A stretch of DNA of 64,000 nt from Rhodoferax sp. PAMC 29310 (lineage in GTDB: Bacteria > Pseudomonadota > Gammaproteobacteria > Burkholderiales > Burkholderiaceae_C). A program made the position numbers and the translations under genes. Under the pieces are notes generated by a model. It worked only from the letters and a program-made list of their open reading frames with translations. It had not been told where the DNA came from and searched no databases. How positions within the stretch are numbered: position 1 is the first letter of the stretch; every line of letters starts with the position of its first letter. Where the stretch lies: assembly GCF_017948265.1 (NCBI RefSeq), contig NZ_CP072852.1, forward strand, positions 248,001-312,000. The letters run 5' to 3'. This document shows positions 20,318 through 26,585 of this stretch, piece by piece.

Positions 20318-21076
20318 TTATCGGGGAGCCAGGCGTATGGCGCCATCAAGGCGAATCACTTCGCCGTTCAGCATATCGTTCTCAAAAATATGCAAGGCCA
20401 ACTTGGCATAGTCTTTGGGAGTACCCAAGCGAGAGGGGAAGGGGACGCTGGCAGCCAGCGAGTCTTGAACCTCTTGAGGCATGCCAAACATCATGGGCGT
20501 GCCAAAAATGCCGGGGGCAATCGTCATATTGCGAATACCGTTGCGGGCCAGATCCCGGGCGATTGGAAGTGTCATTCCCACGATGCCACCTTTGGACGCG
20601 CTGTAGGCAGCCTGTCCCATTTGCCCGTCGTAGGCAGCAACTGATGCTGTCGAGATCATGACACCACGCTCTCCGGTGGCCTCAGGCTCGTTTTTGCACA
20701 TGGCTTCGGCAGCGAGGCGAATCATGTTAAAAGTGCCAATCAAGTTCACGGTGATGCACATGTTAAATGCCGCCAAGCCATGTGCCCCATTTTTACCGAC
20801 AGTTTTTTCGGCTGGGGCGATGCCCGCGCAGTTCACCAATCCCATTAATTTGCCCATGGAGGTCGCGGCGGCGATGACCGCCACTCCGTCGGTCTCATTG
20901 CTGACGTCACACTTCACAAACGCACCGCCAATGTCTTTGGCAACAGACTCCCCCTTTTCTGCTTGCATATCTGCAATGACGACTTTGGCTCCCCCAGCCG
21001 CAAGGAGTCGGGCTGTGCCTTCGCCCAGACCAGAAGCGCCGCCTGTCACGATAAAAACTTTGCCTGCGATTTCCAT
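20318..21076 (-). CDS. SDR 3-hydroxyacyl-CoA dehydrogenase-like protein
   Basis: This 252-residue classical short-chain dehydrogenase has [15 protein letters not shown] for NAD(H) binding, the NCAG motif as VNCAGIAP, and the active site YSASKGG with upstream catalytic Ser ([15 protein letters not shown]). The segment [20 protein letters not shown] is typical of type-II 3-hydroxyacyl-CoA dehydrogenases (HSD17B10-like) acting on short branched acyl-CoAs in isoleucine or fatty acid breakdown. The cofactor preference is inferred from the Asp after beta-2 (VVIADMQ). A near-perfect operator palindrome lies 22 bases upstream. Confidence 0.9.
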   Translation of the reverse strand: MEIAGKVFIVTGGASGLGEGTARLLAAGGAKVVIADMQAEKGESVAKDIGGAFVKCDVSNETDGVAVIAAATSMGKLMGLVNCAGIAPAEKTVGKNGAHGLAAFNMCITVNLIGTFNMIRLAAEAMCKNEPEATGERGVMISTASVAAYDGQMGQAAYSASKGGIVGMTLPIARDLARNGIRNMTIAPGIFGTPMMFGMPQEVQDSLAASVPFPSRLGTPKDYAKLALHIFENDMLNGEVIRLDGAIRLAPR

Positions 21077-21097
21077 GATGTGTCCTTGATGAGGTGG

Positions 21098-21119
21098 TTG
21101 ACGTTAACGTAAACGTCAA
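21098..21119. promoter_or_regulatory. Operator palindrome upstream of the SDR gene
   Basis: Half-sites TTGACGTT (21098-21105) and AACGTCAA (21112-21119) form a 22-bp palindrome with one internal mismatch, including repeated ACGT cores. It resembles the sites I recall for LiuR, a MerR-type repressor of branched-chain amino acid and acyl-CoA degradation in proteobacteria. That match is from memory; the palindrome itself is seen directly. Confidence 0.55.
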
Positions 21120-21205
21120 TTATGGCTTCAATATTATTTGAATTTTTAAGGTGGGGAAAAGAAGGCTGTTTTTCGGGCTATACTCTCGGTCTCGAATAAG
21201 CAAAC

Positions 21206-21282
21206 AGGCGCGTAGCTCAGCTGGTTAGAGCACCACCTTGACATGGTGGGGGTCGTTGGTTCGAGTCCAATCGCGCCTACCA
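21206..21282 (+). tRNA. tRNA-Val (anticodon GAC)
   Basis: This 77-base cloverleaf has acceptor arms AGGCGCG (21206-21212) and CGCGCCT (21272-21278), a D arm in AGCTCAGCTGGTTAGAGC, an anticodon stem CCACC/GGTGG with loop TTGACAT (anticodon GAC), a T loop in GGTTCGAGTCC, and an encoded CCA at 21280-21282. TATACT at 21179-21184 may be its -10. A T-tailed hairpin follows. Its 3' end borders an integrase-carrying element. Confidence 0.97.
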
Positions 21283-21300
21283 AATTTGGTAGTTAAAAAG

Positions 21301-21332
21301 TCCCACTTCTCCTCTGAAGTGGGATTTTTTTT
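21301..21332 (+). terminator. Intrinsic terminator after tRNA-Val
   Basis: Perfect 9-bp arms TCCCACTTC (21301-21309) and GAAGTGGGA (21316-21324) with a 6-base loop are followed by eight T residues (21325-21332). Confidence 0.92.
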
Positions 21333-21335
21333 GTC

Positions 21336-21710
21336 TTATCGCTTCTCAAATGGGGCAGTAAATGGGGCAGTGCCAAAATTAGCCCTCAAAACACCGTTGA
21401 CAGCCGCCTCAGCCTTCGCCGCCTGGATCCTAGACAGCATTTCATTCAGATCGTCAAAAATGGGCTTGTAATGTCGTGCACCGTCCATTTCTTTCATATC
21501 GCTGAATTCAATCACCTGCTGGCGGTACCCTACGATAAGTGCCTCGCACCGTGCCACGCGAAGCATCGAAACGTCTGGTCTGATTCTTGAAAAAACAGCG
21601 CGACGAGCAAGCTCTCCCTGAATTTCGGATAGCAAAAGAAATCTCTTGTATGCCCTTGCCGCGCGCCGCATTGATAAAATTGAGTCCCTGTACCTATCCT
21701 GTGTGTTCAT
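21336..21710 (-). CDS. Hypothetical protein coupled to the integrase
   Basis: The ORF MNTQDRYRDSILSMRRAARA... gives 124 residues, mostly helical and basic, with no family I recognise. AAGGAG lies within the last codons of the integrase gene and the start codon is two bases past the integrase stop, so translation is probably coupled. Its last codons consist of a tandem 12-base repeat (AAATGGGGCAGT on the plus strand, 21348-21371), giving the repeated residues TAPFTAPF. A frame extending upstream inside the integrase gene is not used. It lies between the integrase and the tRNA terminator. Confidence 0.65.
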   Translation of the reverse strand: MNTQDRYRDSILSMRRAARAYKRFLLLSEIQGELARRAVFSRIRPDVSMLRVARCEALIVGYRQQVIEFSDMKEMDGARHYKPIFDDLNEMLSRIQAAKAEAAVNGVLRANFGTAPFTAPFEKR

Positions 21711-21712
21711 GC

Positions 21713-22903
21713 CTATGACTCCTTTTTTGTTTGAGCAATTGAAGATTCTTGAAGAGGAGCTGTGGCAGCTGCCAGCAATGCAATTTGTGCCAAGTCCCGT
21801 TTTCCGCTGATCCACTTTGCATAGGTCTCGAAAAACATCTTGACCGAGTGACCCAGCTGGCCGGCCATAAACGCGGGGTCCACGCCCACCATCAGCGCGG
21901 CCGTGGCACAGGTTGCGCGGGTGCAATATTGCCGGTGATACCTGATTCCGCAGCGCAGCAGAGATGGTTTCCAATACGTGTCCCGCTGGCTTCGGTCGTC
22001 GTGCCATGGTGCATTGAGCACCGGGTGCTCAAAGATGTCTCCGCGCTTCATTTTTGTGTAGGGCTTCATTACTGCCAGGGCTTCAAGGGCCTGCGGCGTC
22101 AGCCTCACGTCGCGCTCAGTGTGGGTTTTTGTGCCCTCAATTTCCGTACCCTTAAATGTCCTGGTTCTCTTTACGTGTGCTGTACTGTGGTGCTCATCGA
22201 TGTCCTCCCAGCGCAGAGCGATGGCCTCTTCAATTCGCATCCCAGTGGCAAACATCCACTGAAAATAGGCAGCCACCCTGGGGTCGTACCACTTTCGCAT
22301 GTCGGCCAGCACCATGTCGCGCTCCTCAAGGCTCAGCGGGTCCGGCTTTTTCTTCGTCACTTTCGAATTCTTGATGCCATTCATAGGGTTCATCATCGAC
22401 CTGGCGCCCGGGTACTCCAGCGCGAAAAGCGCCCTGAGTGGAATCAGGTAATTATTGAGAAGCTTTGGGCCGGCCCAGGGGTGCTCACCCAGGTTTTCGG
22501 CGATCGTGGCATAGGTAATGTCCGCCACTGGCGTGGACTCGCCGAACATCGGCTTCCAGACATTCTCGATCGCGTTTTTGTACTGGCTTATCGTCGCCGG
22601 GCCCTTCATCGAAATCGTTTTTAGTGTCGATGCCGCCGCATCCGAAAACGTGCGAATGCAGGCCTTTTTCTCGGCTTCGATTTCACGAGCTCGTTTGGAG
22701 TCCGGGAACTCGGCGGCGTAGTCGAATACGCCCCGGGCGATGTCGCGTTCCAGTTTGCGAAGTCGGGTGCCGACGGCGGAGATGTTGGCCGCGGTGGGGG
22801 AGATGCCGACGGATTCGCGGTGGCGTTTACCGCCAAGAAAGAAGGTGACGCGTAGGTGTGCACCGTGCAAGGTGACGCCTTTCGGCATTGTTTGAGCTGT
22901 CAT
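21713..22903 (-). CDS. int: Tyrosine recombinase (phage-type integrase)
   Basis: This 396-residue integrase has an N-terminal arm-binding domain (LHGAHLRVTFFLGGKRHRES, DUF3596-like), a core-binding domain (about 85-180) and a C-terminal catalytic domain. Catalytic residues are readable: Arg223 in FATGMRIEEAIALRWED, Lys259 in GTKTHTERDVRL, Arg329 in RQYCTRATCA, His352 in GQLGHS, and the nucleophile Tyr361 in FETYAKWI. The box-II histidine of HxxR is Tyr here (YCTR), a variant seen in a subclass of phage integrases. It would recombine the element into the adjacent tRNA-Val. The next gene upstream is the excisionase candidate. Confidence 0.95.
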   Translation of the reverse strand: MTAQTMPKGVTLHGAHLRVTFFLGGKRHRESVGISPTAANISAVGTRLRKLERDIARGVFDYAAEFPDSKRAREIEAEKKACIRTFSDAAASTLKTISMKGPATISQYKNAIENVWKPMFGESTPVADITYATIAENLGEHPWAGPKLLNNYLIPLRALFALEYPGARSMMNPMNGIKNSKVTKKKPDPLSLEERDMVLADMRKWYDPRVAAYFQWMFATGMRIEEAIALRWEDIDEHHSTAHVKRTRTFKGTEIEGTKTHTERDVRLTPQALEALAVMKPYTKMKRGDIFEHPVLNAPWHDDRSQRDTYWKPSLLRCGIRYHRQYCTRATCATAALMVGVDPAFMAGQLGHSVKMFFETYAKWISGKRDLAQIALLAAATAPLQESSIAQTKKES

Positions 22904-22988
22904 TTAAGACTCCGAAATATGGTGGTTGGCCAGGGCTGAGCCCTATATATTTCAGCATCCGGGTTGTCCGGTTAGCTCGTGTTTTTGG

Positions 22989-23159
22989 CTATTTATTCAG
23001 CCACTTGTCGTACCCGTCGAGGTCAATATGTATGCGCCCATCGGGGCTTTTTCTGTACTCGTGGCCTTGGCGCCAGACCTTGTCTGCAATCTTGCGCTCT
23101 ACAGCTTTTGGCGTGTAGCCTGACATTTCGCAGAATTTGCATATCAACACAAATCTCAT
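22989..23159 (-). CDS. Excisionase-like small protein
   Basis: The short ORF of 56 residues begins MRFVLICKFCEMSGYTPKAV and ends in HIDLDGYDKWLNK. GGGGGTG lies a few bases before ATG. The pattern (a Gly-Tyr-Thr-x-Lys-Ala helix, a basic ERKI..KVWRQGHEYRKSPDG middle, then a short strand and Trp) fits phage excisionase/MerR-like winged helix proteins that choose integrase direction. It sits 85 bases upstream of the integrase on the same strand. The assignment is by pattern recognition and position. Confidence 0.72.
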   Translation of the reverse strand: MRFVLICKFCEMSGYTPKAVERKIADKVWRQGHEYRKSPDGRIHIDLDGYDKWLNK

Positions 23160-23175
23160 TTATCACCCCCGAAAA

Positions 23176-23493
23176 TCATGATTCCATGCTCTCGGCACGC
23201 ACCACTTCGATGCCCTCGTTTTTCTCTAGAAGATCGCAGGCGCGCTGCAGCAGCAGGTCGACAGCCAGGTAAGCCGGGCCGGCGACCAGGGAGCGCACGC
23301 GCTCCATGGTGCGCTTGCGGATGCGCAGCGCTTCGAGCTTGCGCGAGGGCTCCTTTTTGCCATCTGGACCCTCTACCATTGATCCTGTCAGCGTCCCGCG
23401 ACCAAGGATAATTACGCGTGGAGTGCTTCCATCTTCCGCAATGGGAAGGTCGATGGTTTTCTGACGCGTAGCTGGTTTTTTGGCGGTGGTCAT
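23176..23493 (-). CDS. Hypothetical element protein
   Basis: Starting at ATG 23493 (MTTAKKPATRQKTIDLPIAE), with AGGAAAT upstream, this 105-residue protein has a basic middle (KLEALRIRKRTMERVRSLVA) and a C-terminal helical part (AVDLLLQRACDLLEKNEGIE). No family is recognised. An earlier ATG (23538) is possible but lacks a better ribosome site. It lies between the excisionase candidate and the DNA polymerase, 16 bases from the former, so it is part of the early/replication operon. Confidence 0.65.
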   Translation of the reverse strand: MTTAKKPATRQKTIDLPIAEDGSTPRVIILGRGTLTGSMVEGPDGKKEPSRKLEALRIRKRTMERVRSLVAGPAYLAVDLLLQRACDLLEKNEGIEVVRAESMES

Positions 23494-23583
23494 GAGTGAT
23501 TTCCTGTGATGAAGTGTGCTTATGATAGCTTGAATCATCGCAAAATGTCAAACTGTTTCTCGAAACATCTTTGAGCTGTTGCA

Positions 23584-25818
23584 TTAGCGCACCTCCGCCC
23601 AATTTTTCCCCATCTTCACATCCACTGTGCAGGGGATGCCCCACTGACCAAGATAGTGATTAGCAGCGCGTAGCATGGCGCTGTGTGCTAGATCCGCGAC
23701 GGCCCTTATACCTTCGTCAAGCACTTCAAACACCATGGAGTCATGCACCACCATGCAAAGTGACTTTGCAGCAGCGTCGGGCAGCCCTGCAATCGCACGC
23801 ATCAGAATGTCGGCGCCAGTGCCCTGCGAGCGGTAATTCATCAATCTGTCGTCCGTGGCCACAACGGGGCGCCCGCCAAGGGTCGCAGACTCGAGGATTT
23901 CAACATCTCGCACCTCAAACCCCGACTCGTAGCGATTCTCAATCATCATTTTCACGGGGTCATCCTGCTCACTAAGCGCCAGCTCCAGTTCGATGTAGAA
24001 AGAAACCTCGGGGAATTGCTCGAACCAGGCTTCGTGGGCCTCTTGTGCATCTTCTTCAGACCACACCACACCATCCACAAGGCCCTTTTTGTGTAGGCCT
24101 TTGGCGCTCATGCGGTAAATCAAGCCAAAATTCATGACTTTTGCAGCGGGGCGCAGGTGTCCCAGCGACTCTTTGATAGCACCGACTGGCTGAGCCAGCA
24201 TGTAAGCCTGGCGAGTCATGTGGGCGGGGATCTCCAGTTCAGCGGCTCGGATGGCCATGCCCACGGAGGTGTAGTCGTGCGGGCACAGGCCACTTTGAAG
24301 CAGCTTTACAAGCGGCATGCCTGCGCGCAGGGCGCGCTGGTACCAGTATGCAAGCACATGTTCTCTCGCAGACCAGCGGTTCGGCTTTTGAATATCTACT
24401 GCGCCAGACCCAAAGACCAGAGCCTCACGCACCCATGCTGGCCCGGTGTTACCCGACAGGATGTCCAGTGCGGTATTCATGGCCTGGGCGCACAGGGCCG
24501 CCGTAATTCGGATTTCTATCGCGCCAAAGTCCAGCTCCAACAGTGTGCACCCCTCGCGAGCCTCAATCAGACTTTTCAGCGATTTCTCCATGCCCTGTGC
24601 ATTCACAGCCTTGCAGCCTGTGCGACCAGTTACAGCGCGGATGGACGTAAGTGGGTGGATCCGGCGGCCATTGGGTCCCGTGCGAGAGTGCATGCGCATG
24701 TCTGCAGATCCACTGTATGACCGCTTGCATGACTCCAGTGCGGCCCAGGCAACCAGACCGGGTGTTTGACCGTTGCCAGATCGCATGATGTGCTCGTGCC
24801 CTATTTTTGGCAGGCCGTCGGTGTCACACGGCAGCCCAGCGCCCATGGACGCGGCGTGCGCGCCAATGGCCATGCGTATTTCGCTGCTGGCGTGGTTTGA
24901 GACGCTGGCCAGGTGATCTGCCAGATGGGCCACTTCCGGTACGCAATCAATCAGGTCCTGTGCCAGGCCTGGCATAGCGCCCATGGCTGTGCGCTCCGTG
25001 TCATCTGCAGCAGCTGCGGACAGCGGCATGCCAGTAGCGTGCATTCGTGCCAGTCGGATTGTGGCCGGCTGATACCCATCGAAAAACTCTGAAGCGCCCG
25101 GACGAATGCGAATGCTTTGCACTGATTTATCAAAAGCTGAATGACCTGTTACAGATGAAAACACCTGTTTTAGCACCGACACGCGCGACTCAAGAGCGTC
25201 TGCGTGGTCCTGGCCCAAGTACCCCAGCGACCACTCACGACCCGACTTAAATGCAGCGCTCGGGGGCGTGATCCATGCGCATGCCGCCACAAGCTTTTGG
25301 ATCGAGCAGGGGTGGCCCTTTGATTTTAGAGCCGCGGCATGCTCATCGCTTTCAATTGCCTTGATATTGATGCCGTACGTCCTAAGCGGATAAAGCACTC
25401 GAGTCACCACGGCAAGATCGTAAATATCACCCGGCATAGGCATGCCGGTGGCGGCCAGGTAGCCCAGGTACTCAGACGACTCCGCAATAACGACGGGCCG
25501 GGTAGCGATTGCGGCATGCAGCACCATGAGCTCCGCGGGGCTGCACAGATCGGCGTCGATATTTCCGATGCCGTGAATGCAGATCGCACGAATCCGAGAT
25601 TTTGTGTTGATACCACACTTATTTCGGCGCCGATACTCTGCAGCGGTTTCGCCAGATGACAAAACGGCCGCGTTACCTAGGGCCATTGGCGGTGTCGCTA
25701 TGCTCGGTGCCGTTGTAGCAACAGCAATGAACAGCGCATCGGCTGAAAGGATAGCGCTTACAATCTCAAAGCTAGATTTTTCGAACGAAAGCTTGACAGG
25801 GTCGGTTATTTGATACAT
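23584..25818 (-). CDS. Family A DNA polymerase, phage type
   Basis: This 744-residue protein has the three polymerase motifs of the Pol I family near its C-terminus: motif A LLELDFGAIEIRITAAL, motif B LRPAAKVMNFGLIYRMSAKG and motif C MVVHDSMVFEV. The two catalytic aspartates (motif A and motif C) and the motif B Arg/Lys are present. Motif C has HDS where HDE is usual. The N-terminal about 400 residues are poorly recognisable; an exonuclease-like segment (EYLGYLAATGMPMPGDIYDL) is suggestive but the acidic triad is not clear. No 5'-nuclease domain is present. It would replicate the element together with the primase-helicase upstream. Confidence 0.88.
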   Translation of the reverse strand: MYQITDPVKLSFEKSSFEIVSAILSADALFIAVATTAPSIATPPMALGNAAVLSSGETAAEYRRRNKCGINTKSRIRAICIHGIGNIDADLCSPAELMVLHAAIATRPVVIAESSEYLGYLAATGMPMPGDIYDLAVVTRVLYPLRTYGINIKAIESDEHAAALKSKGHPCSIQKLVAACAWITPPSAAFKSGREWSLGYLGQDHADALESRVSVLKQVFSSVTGHSAFDKSVQSIRIRPGASEFFDGYQPATIRLARMHATGMPLSAAAADDTERTAMGAMPGLAQDLIDCVPEVAHLADHLASVSNHASSEIRMAIGAHAASMGAGLPCDTDGLPKIGHEHIMRSGNGQTPGLVAWAALESCKRSYSGSADMRMHSRTGPNGRRIHPLTSIRAVTGRTGCKAVNAQGMEKSLKSLIEAREGCTLLELDFGAIEIRITAALCAQAMNTALDILSGNTGPAWVREALVFGSGAVDIQKPNRWSAREHVLAYWYQRALRAGMPLVKLLQSGLCPHDYTSVGMAIRAAELEIPAHMTRQAYMLAQPVGAIKESLGHLRPAAKVMNFGLIYRMSAKGLHKKGLVDGVVWSEEDAQEAHEAWFEQFPEVSFYIELELALSEQDDPVKMMIENRYESGFEVRDVEILESATLGGRPVVATDDRLMNYRSQGTGADILMRAIAGLPDAAAKSLCMVVHDSMVFEVLDEGIRAVADLAHSAMLRAANHYLGQWGIPCTVDVKMGKNWAEVR

Positions 25819-25870
25819 AATAGTGTCTGACTCGATTGGGTGGTTGGGTCTGCTTGATGCTTCACCTGTA

Positions 25871-25897
25871 AAGGCCCCGACTAATACTCGGGGCCTT
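25871..25897. terminator. Bidirectional-type hairpin upstream of the polymerase gene
   Basis: Perfect 10-bp arms AAGGCCCCGA (25871-25880) and TCGGGGCCTT (25888-25897) enclose a 7-base loop, with T residues on the plus-strand 3' side. For minus-strand transcription it lies just after the 134-residue ORF (stop 25903) and 53 bases before the polymerase start. Confidence 0.75.
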
Positions 25898-25902
25898 TTC
25901 CT

Positions 25903-26307
25903 TTATGGGTACGAAATCTCGTCAGCCGGGAGCTTGTCAACCGCTTCACACAGGTCACGCATGCACTTGATCAGGTGATTGCGGCCGCTTTTAGTGGCGC
26001 AAATGACAGGCTCGGGTGTGTCGGCGTTTATGTCATCAGCCAGGTCATTCGCAGCTGTAATTAGCCATGCTTTTGCAGCTTGCGAGCAGCTGATCTTTTG
26101 GGCACTGACAAAGCACATCACGTCTACAGGGCATGACATATCGCACACCGACAAATATCCGCCGTCCAGAGGTTCGGCAAGGCTTGTTCCGTGGGCTTCC
26201 ATTGCGCCAGCAAGTGCGGATTCCGCTCGCATTACCAGGATCTGCTCGTGTGTGGCTCCATTGCAAATTAGTTGTTGCTCAACTGTTTCTTCTTGATGCT
26301 TGCTCAT
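25903..26307 (-). CDS. Hypothetical element protein
   Basis: This 134-residue acidic, cysteine-containing protein (MSKHQEETVEQQLICNGATH...) has no recognisable domain. It is mostly predicted helical, with Cys residues in CDMSCPVDVMCF, ISCSQAAK, VICATK and IKCMRDLCE that could bind metal, though no regular zinc-finger spacing is evident. AGAAAG lies before the ATG. It sits between the primase-helicase terminator and the polymerase, flanked on both sides by hairpins, so it may be transcribed alone. Confidence 0.6.
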   Translation of the reverse strand: MSKHQEETVEQQLICNGATHEQILVMRAESALAGAMEAHGTSLAEPLDGGYLSVCDMSCPVDVMCFVSAQKISCSQAAKAWLITAANDLADDINADTPEPVICATKSGRNHLIKCMRDLCEAVDKLPADEISYP

Positions 26308-26536
26308 ATTATCTTTCTGTGATTTAAAATAGCCTTGCTTTATTTTCTAAGGCTTTTGTTTGCTTGTTCGTCCGGCGGTAAACCATTTGTTTTCCCGATT
26401 ATTTGATTTGACCATGCCTAAAACTGCCTGTGTTGTTAGCTATGGTTTCGTATATATTCACTAAACCATTGTGATTAAATAAAGTTGTAACAATATGTAT
26501 GCAATTGATTAATGCTCGCCATTTATCAATAAAAAA

Positions 26537-26559
26537 GGCGGGCGAATTGCTCGCCCGCC
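26537..26559 (-). terminator. Intrinsic terminator of the primase-helicase gene
   Basis: Perfect 9-bp arms GGCGGGCGA (26537-26545) and TCGCCCGCC (26551-26559) have a 5-base loop, with six A immediately on the plus-strand left (26531-26536), that is, a T6 tail for minus-strand transcripts. It lies 27 bases past the stop of the gene ending at 26586. Confidence 0.92.
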
Positions 26560-26585
26560 GTCACAAAACAACCGGAGATCGGCTT

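Noticed and set aside
23156..23644. 162-codon minus-strand frame over the 105-residue element protein
   Set aside because: The alternative frame overlaps both neighbours and reads as low-complexity Arg/His/Ala-rich shadow sequence.
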